Origin: an uncultured Haemophilus sp.
GTDB lineage: Bacteria; Pseudomonadota; Gammaproteobacteria; Enterobacterales; Pasteurellaceae
Reading direction: 5' to 3'
Length of the DNA stretch: 8,508 bases
Assembly (NCBI GenBank): GCA_959600045.1
Contig: CAUGKJ010000028.1
Span: forward strand, 1-8,508
A program made the position numbers and the translations under genes. Below, piece after piece: positions 1 to 6,135 of the stretch; position 1 is the stretch's first letter; each line of letters opens with the position of its first letter. The notes under the pieces were generated by a model that saw nothing but the letters and a program-made list of their open reading frames with translations, was not told the origin of the DNA and made no database searches.

Positions 1-670
1 ATTGGAGCTGAATCGTGCATTCAAGCAATGTCATGAAGTGGAAATTGAATGTATATTGGGGCCCGCTGGGTTGTTGAAAACGCGCATAATGGAAGGGGCG
101 TTAGCTGATCTTTTTATTAGTGCGAATTCAGAAAATGTATCGGCACTAGGGAGCCGAGTTTTTCAGCAGCAGGTGTTCACTTATAATCAACTTATGCTGA
201 CAACAAAAAATAAACCAGAATTTCAGCGAGATACCCTTGAGCTACTTTTTGATGATCAATATCGATTAGCCACGTCAACGCCAATTTGTGATCCTTGTGG
301 TGATTATACTTGGCAGCTTTTTGATCTCATTGAAAAAGATTACCCTGAACAAGGTAAAAGGTTAAAATCGAAGGCATTGAAATTGGTCGGCGGAACAGAA
401 AATCAAGTTGTTATACCACCAGGTGAAATAGCTTCATATTATCTCTTGAAAAACGATTATGCGGATATGATGTTGGGTTATGCGCATTATCAGACAAGAT
501 TAGAAAATTTGGGGATGCTTTGTCATGCATTGCCATCGGAATATGATATTCGCGCAGAGTATGTCCTTGCTATGCTGAATGATGCCGCATTGACGCAGCG
601 ATTTTATCAATTTTTATTGAGCGAGCATGCGCAAGACATTATTCGTAAGAATGGATTTAAAAATGATTAA
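1..670 (+). CDS. ModA-like periplasmic substrate-binding protein, 3' part (5' end outside window)
   Basis: This is the C-terminal part of a type 2 periplasmic binding protein of the molybdate/tungstate (ModA-like) group, which delivers an oxyanion to an ABC importer in the inner membrane. The reading frame is open to the left edge. The TTG at position 2 is read as an internal Leu, because the signal peptide and first beta strand expected of the family are missing. Using residue numbers from that codon, visible family features are the GPAGLLKTRI segment near 20-29, ADLFISAN near 35-42, and the TSTPxxDPxGDYTWQLF stretch near 91-107, with LVGG near 128-131. In the third segment two cysteines (C96 and C99) flank DP where relatives I recall carry small residues. 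No transporter partner is visible; a permease and ATPase may lie upstream. Family assignment is fairly sure; the substrate (molybdate, tungstate or another anion) is inference. Confidence 0.75.
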   Translation, partial: LELNRAFKQCHEVEIECILGPAGLLKTRIMEGALADLFISANSENVSALGSRVFQQQVFTYNQLMLTTKNKPEFQRDTLELLFDDQYRLATSTPICDPCGDYTWQLFDLIEKDYPEQGKRLKSKALKLVGGTENQVVIPPGEIASYYLLKNDYADMMLGYAHYQTRLENLGMLCHALPSEYDIRAEYVLAMLNDAALTQRFYQFLLSEHAQDIIRKNGFKND

Positions 671-699
671 ACATTTAAGAGGAACAGCGTAATAATTCC

Positions 700-728
700 T
701 TGCTTTTATTGGCTTCAATCGTTAAAAT
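700..728 (+). promoter_or_regulatory. Candidate sigma-70 promoter of rpsO
   Basis: A -35-like TTGCTT (700-705) is separated by 17 bases from a -10-like TAAAAT (723-728, five of six to consensus). Transcription would begin near 735, leaving a leader of about 68 bases that starts just before the regulatory hairpin. This agrees with the short leader I recall for E. coli rpsO. The -35 match is weak (three of six), so the call rests on spacing and position. Confidence 0.5.
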
Positions 729-740
729 TCAGGCTCCTTG

Positions 741-812
741 TCATCGCTGAGTTAGAGATCGGCGAATGATGTATTAATAACACTACCTTTTAGGAGTAAA
801 AAATGTCTCTAA
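741..812 (+). promoter_or_regulatory. S15 autoregulatory mRNA pseudoknot (rpsO translational operator)
   Basis: The leader folds into a hairpin with arms 741-750 and 759-769: CGCTGA pairs with TCGGCG (one G-U) and is extended by TCAT with ATGA across a bulged A765. The eight-base loop at 751-758 contains TTAGAGA, which is exactly complementary to TCTCTAA at 806-812, directly after the rpsO start codon. This reproduces the E. coli rpsO pseudoknot, including near-identical sequence in the hairpin and start region as I recall it. In E. coli, free S15 binds and stabilises the pseudoknot and traps the 30S subunit on the message. Pairing is seen directly; the same mechanism here is inferred from conservation. 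Confidence 0.85.
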
Positions 813-1072
813 GTACTGAAAAAAAAGCAGCAATCGTTGCTGAATTTGGTCGCGATGCGAAAGATACTGGTTCTTCTGAAGTTCAAATCGCATTATTAAC
901 TGCACAAATCAACCACTTACAAGCTCACTTTGCTGAGCACAAAAAAGACCACCATGGTCGTCGTGGTTTATTACGTATGGTTTCTCGTCGTCGTAAACTT
1001 TTAGACTACTTAAAACGTACTGATCTTGCTTTATATCAAAGCACTATCGCTCGTTTAGGTTTACGTCGCTAA
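803..1072 (+). CDS. rpsO: 30S ribosomal protein S15
   Basis: S15 is a primary binder of the central domain of 16S rRNA. It helps nucleate assembly of the small-subunit platform and contributes to a bridge with the large subunit. The product has 89 residues including Met, the same length as the E. coli protein, and reads almost like it: [19 protein letters not shown] near 15-33, the rRNA-contacting [20 protein letters not shown] block near 46-65, and the C-terminal RLGLRR. The start is set by TAGGAG at 791-796, six bases before the ATG, and by the pseudoknot that involves the first codons. Codon use is rich in preferred codons, as expected for a highly expressed gene. It appears monocistronic: the pnp gene that follows rpsO in E. 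coli is absent, and a terminator and a convergent gene follow instead. Confidence 0.98.
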   Translation: MSLSTEKKAAIVAEFGRDAKDTGSSEVQIALLTAQINHLQAHFAEHKKDHHGRRGLLRMVSRRRKLLDYLKRTDLALYQSTIARLGLRR

Positions 1073-1094
1073 TTTTTATTACGATAGTAAAAAT

Positions 1095-1128
1095 AAAAGC
1101 CTTCGGATTACCGAGGGCTTTTTTATTT
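1095..1128 (+). terminator. Rho-independent terminator of rpsO
   Basis: A 12-base-pair stem (arms 1095-1106 and 1111-1122, AAAAGCCTTCGG against CCGAGGGCTTTT, one G-T wobble) with an ATTA loop is followed by a T-rich run. It lies 22 bases after the rpsO stop. Confidence 0.9.
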
Positions 1129-1140
1129 TCTGCATATTAG

Positions 1141-1179
1141 AAAAATAAAAAACGGTCAAAAATTTGACCGCTCTTTTTT
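1141..1179. terminator. Bidirectional terminator between rpsO and prlC, built on an uptake-signal-like sequence
   Basis: CGGTCAA (1153-1159) pairs with TTGACCG (1164-1170). The plus-strand side continues into CTCTTTTTT and the minus-strand side into a long T run (complement of 1141-1152). It therefore fits the end of prlC, whose stop codon is 15 bases away, and can back up the rpsO terminator. Read on the minus strand it begins AAGAGCGGTCAAATTTTT, one base off the uptake signal core with a matching AT-rich flank. Confidence 0.75.
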
Positions 1180-1184
1180 AGTTA

Positions 1185-3224
1185 TTAGTTCGCAATGCCT
1201 TTATGGCGAAGCAATGCGTCTAATTGAGGTTCACGTCCACGGAAACGTTTGAATAATACCATTGGTTCTTCAGAGCCGCCTCGAGTGAGAATTTCATCCA
1301 AGAAAGATTTACCAGTAACTGGATTGAAAATCCCTTCTTCTTCAAAGCGAGAGAAGGCATCTGCAGATAGCACTTCAGCCCATAAATAGCTGTAATAACC
1401 TGCGGCATAACCGCCAGCAAAGATATGGCTAAAGCTATGTGGTGCTCTTGCCCATTCAACACCTTTAATTACAGCGACTTTATCTTTCACTGCTTTTAAG
1501 GTATCAAGTACTTGATTAGATTTGCCTGGTTCAAAAGTATGATGAAGGGTAAAATCAAACAAGCCAAATTCAAGTTGACGTAACACAAACATTGCCGCTT
1601 GATAGTTTTTCGCTTTCAGAAGTTGATTTAATTTTTCTTCTGGCAATGGTTCGTGCGTTTCAAAGTGACCCGAAATAAAATCAAGCGCTTCTTTTTCCCA
1701 ACACCAGTTTTCCATAAATTGACTTGGAAGCTCTACCGCATCCCAAGGTACACCATTGATACCCGCAACATCTGGCACATCCACTTTGGTGAGCATATGG
1801 TGAATACCATGACCAAATTCATGGAAGAGAGTGGTGACTTCATCATGGGTGAATAACGCAGGTTTATCACCAATAGGTGCATTGAAATTACACGTTAAAT
1901 AGGCAACCGGTTTTTGAATTGAACCGTCAGTATTACGTTTTCTGCCGATACAGTCATCCATCCATGCGCCGCCACGTTTATTTTCGCGTGCATAAAGATC
2001 AAGATAGAAACTGCCGCGTACTTCATCGGTTTCATCAATTAAATCAAAGAAACGTACATCTTTGTGCCAAGTATCTACGCCAAAACGTTCAACTGCACGA
2101 ATATTAAAAATACGTTTAATTAATTCAAATAAACCCGAAATAACGCGATCTTCAGGGAAATAAGGACGAAGTTCTTCATCATTGATCGCATATAAATGTT
2201 GTTTTTGTTTTTCGGAATAGAAACTGATATCCCAAGGCGCAAGTTCAGTGACGCCAAATTCTTTTTCACAATAAGCTTTGAGTTCCGCTAATTCTTTCTC
2301 ACCTTGTGCTTTTGAACGATCTGCAAGGTTATTTAAGAAATCTAACACTTGTTGTGGATTTTCAGCCATTTTAGTGGCAAGTGAGCGTTCAGTGTACGTA
2401 TTGAAACCTAGCAATTTAGCTAATTCCACGCGTAATGTCATGATTTCTTCAATGATCGCCGTATTATCCCATTTACCAGCATTTGGACCTTGATCAGAAG
2501 CGCGAGTCGCATAAGCACGATACATTTCTTCGCGTAATGCTGCATTTTCACAATAGGTCATGATAGGCAAATAACTTGGGATTTCTAGCGTAAAGCGATA
2601 GCCTTTTAAGCCTTTGCTTTCAGCAGATTGTTTTGCAGCAAGTAATGCAGATTCAGGAAGACCTGCTAATTGGCTTTCATCTTCAATGACTTTTTCCCAA
2701 CCCATAGTGGCATCTAATACATTATTGCTAAATTGTGCGCTTAATTCAGATAAGCGAGCAACAATCTCACCATAACGTTTTTGTTTTTCTTCAGATAAAC
2801 CGATACCTGAAAGCTCAAAATCACGTAGTGCATTTTCAATGGCTTTTTTTTGCGCCACTGAATAAGTGGCAAATTCAGGACTATTTTTTAAGGCTAAATA
2901 AGCATTGTATAAGCCTTTGTGTTGGCCTACCCAAGTGCTGTATTCAGAGAGTAGTGGTAAGCAGGCTTGGTACGCATCACGTAATTCAGGACTGTTTTTC
3001 ACTGAATTTAAATGGGAGATTGGTGACCAAGCTCGGCTTAAGTGTTCACCAGCTTCAGAAAGGGGTTCAATAAAGTTTTCCCAAGTAAAGAGCGGTTGTT
3101 TTAAAACTTGTTCAATGGCTTGACGATTTTCTTCGATGAGTTCTTGGATTGCCGGTTGAATATGTTCTGGTTTGATTTGAGAAAATGGAGGTAAGCCTTC
3201 AATATGAAGTAATGGATTAGACAT
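1185..3224 (-). CDS. prlC: Oligopeptidase A (M3 family zinc metallopeptidase)
   Basis: This cytoplasmic thimet-type oligopeptidase degrades short peptides, including cleaved signal peptides; it is also called OpdA. The 679 residues match the full family length (E. coli about 680). The zinc site is HEFGH at 468-472, with the third ligand E498 in the AVELPSQFMENW stretch, 26 residues after H472. The substrate-side motif HSFSHIFAGGYAAGYYSY near 596-613 holds the conserved His and Tyr residues that stabilise the transition state. There is no signal peptide. The start is supported by AAGGA on the minus strand (complement of 3231-3235), six bases before the ATG. It is transcribed divergently from the YbaN-like/lipoprotein pair and convergently with rpsO. 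The gene order prlC next to a family 5 binding protein also occurs in H. influenzae (HI0214/HI0213), from memory. No damage to the frame is seen. Confidence 0.96.
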   Translation of the reverse strand: MSNPLLHIEGLPPFSQIKPEHIQPAIQELIEENRQAIEQVLKQPLFTWENFIEPLSEAGEHLSRAWSPISHLNSVKNSPELRDAYQACLPLLSEYSTWVGQHKGLYNAYLALKNSPEFATYSVAQKKAIENALRDFELSGIGLSEEKQKRYGEIVARLSELSAQFSNNVLDATMGWEKVIEDESQLAGLPESALLAAKQSAESKGLKGYRFTLEIPSYLPIMTYCENAALREEMYRAYATRASDQGPNAGKWDNTAIIEEIMTLRVELAKLLGFNTYTERSLATKMAENPQQVLDFLNNLADRSKAQGEKELAELKAYCEKEFGVTELAPWDISFYSEKQKQHLYAINDEELRPYFPEDRVISGLFELIKRIFNIRAVERFGVDTWHKDVRFFDLIDETDEVRGSFYLDLYARENKRGGAWMDDCIGRKRNTDGSIQKPVAYLTCNFNAPIGDKPALFTHDEVTTLFHEFGHGIHHMLTKVDVPDVAGINGVPWDAVELPSQFMENWCWEKEALDFISGHFETHEPLPEEKLNQLLKAKNYQAAMFVLRQLEFGLFDFTLHHTFEPGKSNQVLDTLKAVKDKVAVIKGVEWARAPHSFSHIFAGGYAAGYYSYLWAEVLSADAFSRFEEEGIFNPVTGKSFLDEILTRGGSEEPMVLFKRFRGREPQLDALLRHKGIAN

Positions 3225-3249
3225 AAATATTCCTTTTGCTAACTGTGTC

Positions 3250-3277
3250 TTTAGTAAATTGCGACAAATTCTATAAT
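3250..3277 (+). promoter_or_regulatory. Possible promoter of the YbaN-like/lipoprotein unit in the divergent prlC gap
   Basis: A perfect TATAAT lies at 3272-3277 with a poor -35-like TTTAGT 16 bases upstream (3250-3255). The same bases read on the minus strand contain TATTAT and TTGATA, so prlC may use an overlapping promoter here. The gap between the two start codons is 116 bases, enough for two divergent promoters. The weak -35 keeps confidence low. Confidence 0.35.
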
Positions 3278-3340
3278 ATCAAGGTTGAAAAATCTAAAAA
3301 ATCAGTAATAATTGCGTATCACTTTTATTTAGGAATGATG

Positions 3341-3802
3341 ATGAACGACGCGTTATTGTTTTCTGGCTTAATCACGTTTTCGGTTATAGCCGGTTTTGTT
3401 GCACTTAAATTCTTCCCCAAAAATCCTTTAATTAAAGCAATTTATATTGTACTAGGCTGTATTTCTTTGGTTTTAGGCGTGATTGGTATTTTTCTTCCGT
3501 TTCTTCCGACTACACCTTTTTTATTGCTTACACTTTATTCTTTTGCGCAAGGTTCATCTCGTTTAGAGCAATGGTTTTTAGGGACGAAGCTTTATCAAAA
3601 GTATCTGAAATCCTTTAATGAACGTCGTGCATTAACAAAAAAAGCAAAAATTTCTATTCTAACGTTTTCAACCACAATGCTTTTAATTGGCTTTTACTTT
3701 ACCCCAAGCGTTGTTGGTCGAACGATTATTGCCATTTTAATTGCGGTAAAATATTGGTTCTTTTTCTTTTGGATTAAAACAGAAGACGTTGAAAATGGAT
3801 AA
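3341..3802 (+). CDS. YbaN-like DUF454 family inner membrane protein
   Basis: The function of this family is unknown. The 153-residue product has the DUF454 signature LGVIGIFLPFLPTTPFLLLT (about 45-64), followed by YSFAQGSSRLEQWFLGTKLY, as in E. coli YbaN. Hydrophobic segments lie near 5-24, 33-53, 104-121 and 126-145, so it should sit in the inner membrane. Compared with YbaN (about 125 residues) it has an extra N-terminal membrane segment. Three ATG codons run in a row (3335, 3338, 3341). The third is chosen because TAGGA at 3330-3334 ends six bases before it; the frame is also open upstream to a TTG at 3236, but that would overlap the prlC ribosome binding site. The stop overlaps the start of the next gene by eight bases, so the two are probably translated together. 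Confidence 0.85.
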   Translation: MNDALLFSGLITFSVIAGFVALKFFPKNPLIKAIYIVLGCISLVLGVIGIFLPFLPTTPFLLLTLYSFAQGSSRLEQWFLGTKLYQKYLKSFNERRALTKKAKISILTFSTTMLLIGFYFTPSVVGRTIIAILIAVKYWFFFFWIKTEDVENG

Positions 3803-5357
3803 TTCTTTCTTTACTTGGCTTAAAAGTGCGGTTATTTTCGGTGTCGTTTTTGGATTGAGTGCTTGTGATAAATTAAACAGTTCTAAATCTACAAATACGG
3901 CAACGGAAGAGCAGCCGAAACAAAGTCAGTCGATTGAACAAGAAAATACATCAAAACCGAGTAGAACTCTACTGACTCGGTCGTTTACTGATCCCCCTTC
4001 TTTTGAGCCTTGGTTTGTTCGTTATCCAGAACAAGAGGGCTTATTGCGTGATTTGTATGAAGGCTTAACGGCTTATGATCCGGAAGGGAGAATCGTGCCG
4101 GGTATCGCAGAAAGTTGGCAAACGAAAGACAACAAAACCTGGATCTTTACCTTGCGAGAAGGGCTTCGTTGGTCAAATGGTGATCCTTTAGTTGCCCAAG
4201 ATGTCATGCTTTCTTGGCAAGCATTATCCCAATCAAATAGTCCATTAAGATCTTATTTGGCTTATCTTAATCTAAAAAATGCGAAAGGCGTTTTAGAAAA
4301 AAATAAACCGTTTAAGAGCTTAGGAATTTATGCGGAAAATGACCGCACTTTACGTATTGAGCTTGATAAACCAACACCGTATTTGCCGGAAATGTTGGCG
4401 CATATTAGCCTCGTGCCACAATATAGCGATCCTGAGTACCCAGTGACAAACGGGGCTTATATGATCGAAAGTGAAAATGTGAAAAGTATACACTTAGCTA
4501 AAAACCCCTATTATTGGCAAAAAAATAATGTGGCTTTTGAGCGTGTAGAATATTTGCCTTTTATCGCCACTAAATTATCTCACTTTGATGTGGTGGTTGA
4601 TGTGCCGGAAGTCCACTCAGAGCTCCAGCATTTTCCGCAGCTTTGTGGATATTTTTATGAATTTAATTTAAACGATCCTAAAGTTGCTAAGGCAGATATG
4701 CGTAAGGCGATTGCGTCGTTGGTTTCGGTTACGAATATCGTGAATAATGAAATTCCAGCGGCAATTCCGAGTTCGTATTTTTTACCGAAAGCCATGTTAA
4801 ATGGGCAGGATTCAAGATGGGAACCCGTTGTTGCCGAGCAGTTATTGGCTCAAAATAAAATTGATGAAAGACATCCACTACATTTAAATGTGCTTTATGA
4901 TGATGTCCCCTTGCATGTGAATATCGCGCAACGTTTAGTAGGGCAATTAACGCAATCAGATATGTTGCGTGTAGATGCTCAACCAGTCAATTGGCAAACC
5001 TTACAGGCTAAACGTCAAAAGGGTGATTTCCAAGTCATTCGTTCTGGTTGGTGTGCGGACTTTAATCACCCGATGGCATTCTTAGGCTTGTTCTATTCTA
5101 AAAGTCCCGATAATAAAAATGGCTATGTCAATGCGGAATATGACCAACTTTTTGAGCAAGCATTGAAAAGCTTAAATGAAAAAGAGCGGTCAGAAATTTA
5201 TTTAAAATTAAGTGAGAAGATCCAACAGGAAAACCTTGCTTTACCGCTTTTCCAATACACCACGCCAGTTTATCTTTCTCCAACTATTATGGGGGCGAAG
5301 AAAAATCCAGTGGGCGTCATTTACAGTAAGGATCTATGGCGAAAAGTTGAAAGCTAA
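3795..5357 (+). CDS. Family 5 extracellular solute-binding lipoprotein (oligopeptide-binding type)
   Basis: This is a periplasmic, membrane-anchored binding protein of the SBP_bac_5 family (OppA, DppA, MppA and SapA are relatives), which typically captures peptides, or nickel or heme in some members. The 520 residues are full length. A lipoprotein signal peptide ends in LSAC with the lipidated Cys at 24, followed by a Ser/Thr/Gln/Glu-rich linker to about 57. The family signature follows: DPPSFEPWF near 66-74, LYEGLTAYDP near 87-96, and GIAESW...TWIFTLREGLRWSNGDPL near 103-132. ATG 3795 is preferred; a TTG two codons earlier is possible. No good Shine-Dalgarno is seen and the start overlaps the preceding gene by eight bases, suggesting translational coupling. 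No permease or ATPase gene follows, only a terminator, so it must borrow a transporter or act alone. It resembles H. influenzae HI0213 in context. The ligand cannot be told from sequence. Confidence 0.9.
   Translation: MDNSFFTWLKSAVIFGVVFGLSACDKLNSSKSTNTATEEQPKQSQSIEQENTSKPSRTLLTRSFTDPPSFEPWFVRYPEQEGLLRDLYEGLTAYDPEGRIVPGIAESWQTKDNKTWIFTLREGLRWSNGDPLVAQDVMLSWQALSQSNSPLRSYLAYLNLKNAKGVLEKNKPFKSLGIYAENDRTLRIELDKPTPYLPEMLAHISLVPQYSDPEYPVTNGAYMIESENVKSIHLAKNPYYWQKNNVAFERVEYLPFIATKLSHFDVVVDVPEVHSELQHFPQLCGYFYEFNLNDPKVAKADMRKAIASLVSVTNIVNNEIPAAIPSSYFLPKAMLNGQDSRWEPVVAEQLLAQNKIDERHPLHLNVLYDDVPLHVNIAQRLVGQLTQSDMLRVDAQPVNWQTLQAKRQKGDFQVIRSGWCADFNHPMAFLGLFYSKSPDNKNGYVNAEYDQLFEQALKSLNEKERSEIYLKLSEKIQQENLALPLFQYTTPVYLSPTIMGAKKNPVGVIYSKDLWRKVES
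3824..3832 (+). repeat. DNA uptake signal sequence, perfect 9-base core
   Basis: AAGTGCGGT, followed by an AT-rich flank, is the Haemophilus-type motif recognised during DNA uptake in competence. It lies inside the signal-peptide codons of the lipoprotein gene. Confidence 0.9.
4342..4350 (-). repeat. DNA uptake signal sequence, perfect core on the minus strand
   Basis: ACCGCACTT on the plus strand is the uptake core on the minus strand. The minus-strand flank (CATTTTCC) fits the extended AT-rich part of the consensus. It lies within the lipoprotein gene. Confidence 0.9.
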
Positions 5358-5368
5358 AGCTGATTAAG

Positions 5369-5403
5369 AAAGTTGTTCATGATGTGGTGAACAACTTTTT
5401 TAT
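5369..5403 (+). terminator. Rho-independent terminator of the YbaN-like/lipoprotein unit
   Basis: A perfect 11-base-pair stem (AAAGTTGTTCA at 5369-5379 with TGAACAACTTT at 5388-5398), an eight-base loop and a run of T lie 11 bases after the lipoprotein stop. It separates this unit from the MerR gene. Confidence 0.92.
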
Positions 5404-5425
5404 TAATTTCAATAAAAAGCGTAGG

Positions 5426-5462
5426 GTAACACTATTTACTTTTTATTTTTATACGATACAAT
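5426..5462 (+). promoter_or_regulatory. Candidate promoter of the MerR/LplT-Aas unit with a small dyad
   Basis: A -10-like TACAAT (5457-5462) has TTTACT (5435-5440) 16 bases upstream. An alternative -10, TACGAT at 5452-5457, gives poor spacing. The dyad GTAA-N6-TTAC (5426-5429 and 5436-5439) overlaps the -35 and could be part of an operator, and ATAC is repeated through 5451-5464. The long 19-20 base spacer typical of metal- and redox-responsive MerR promoters is not evident. The operator idea is inference. Confidence 0.35.
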
Positions 5463-5493
5463 ACACAACAAATCAACCTAGAGGGAAATCCTT

Positions 5494-6135
5494 ATGTTAA
5501 AAATGAATGATTTGGTTAAGCTTAGTCAGACACCAAAATCCACGGTACTGTACTATGTGAAAGAAGGTTTGTTGCCAGAACCCGTAAAAGATAAACCGAA
5601 TTTTCATCTCTATGATGAATATTGTGTAGAGTTGCTTAGTTTTATTAAATATCTACAAAGCAATTTCAATGCGACGATTTCACAAATTAAAGCACTTTTT
5701 GCACATCCTCATTTTGATTGGAATAATCCTTATGAAAGCCTTATTGGATTATTGGATATCATCATGGGGGCAGAAAATGAGGTATTCACTATTGAGCAAT
5801 TATGTGAAGAATTTCATCTTTCCGCTAAACAAATCGAAGACATGGTAGCGGAAGGCTTATTGAATCCTCGTGAAGGCATTTTTACGGCAAAAGAACGCGA
5901 TATTTTGGCGATCTTGGCTCGTTGTGATGAAGCCGAAATGGATGTAGTGAAAGCTTATTTGGCTGCAGCAAAAATGTTAGCGGAAAAAGAGGTAAATGTG
6001 ACTTTAGCGGCATTAGCTAATAGCGAACAAAAAGATGAAAAATTAAAACATTTATTTGATTTATTGTTGGTGTTAAAACCTTATCTCTTGAATATGAAAA
6101 CCTTCAATCTTTATCAAGCGGAGAGTGCGAAATGA
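5494..6135 (+). CDS. MerR-family transcriptional regulator with a second MerR-like helix-turn-helix
   Basis: The 213-residue product begins with a MerR-type winged helix-turn-helix (about 3-70): MNDLVKLSQTPKSTVLYYVKEGLLPEP, then the wing with HLYDEYCVELLSFIKYLQ and the helix ISQIKALF. A second segment at about 97-140 has the same pattern (FTIEQLCEEFHLSAKQIEDM, AEGLLNP, IFTAKERDILAIL), suggesting a degenerate repeat of the domain. The rest (145-213) is mostly helical and leucine-rich. Cysteines (44, 104, 144) do not form a recognisable metal site, so the inducer is unknown. GAGGG at 5481-5485 sits eight bases before the ATG; Met4 is an alternative start. The stop codon overlaps the start of the LplT-Aas gene as ATGA. 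By position it most likely regulates its own operon, perhaps in response to a lipid or envelope signal. That role is inference. Confidence 0.85.
   Translation: MLKMNDLVKLSQTPKSTVLYYVKEGLLPEPVKDKPNFHLYDEYCVELLSFIKYLQSNFNATISQIKALFAHPHFDWNNPYESLIGLLDIIMGAENEVFTIEQLCEEFHLSAKQIEDMVAEGLLNPREGIFTAKERDILAILARCDEAEMDVVKAYLAAAKMLAEKEVNVTLAALANSEQKDEKLKHLFDLLLVLKPYLLNMKTFNLYQAESAK

Noticed and set aside
680..705. Possible terminator after the ModA-like gene (AGGAA...TTCCT)
   Set aside because: The stem is only five pairs with an 11-base loop and no solid T run, so termination is not supported.
1220..1462. Minus-strand 80-codon frame within prlC
   Set aside because: It is an alternative frame inside the conserved C-terminal region of oligopeptidase A, which reads through intact in its own frame.
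1653..3123. Several plus-strand open frames of 62-112 codons opposite prlC
   Set aside because: They lie wholly within the well-supported prlC gene, lack ribosome binding sites and recognisable motifs, and are shadows of its codon pattern.
3236..3340. N-terminal extension of the YbaN-like protein to a TTG at 3236
   Set aside because: It would overlap the prlC ribosome binding site and likely promoters, and the added residues are not family-like; a good ribosome binding site precedes ATG 3341.
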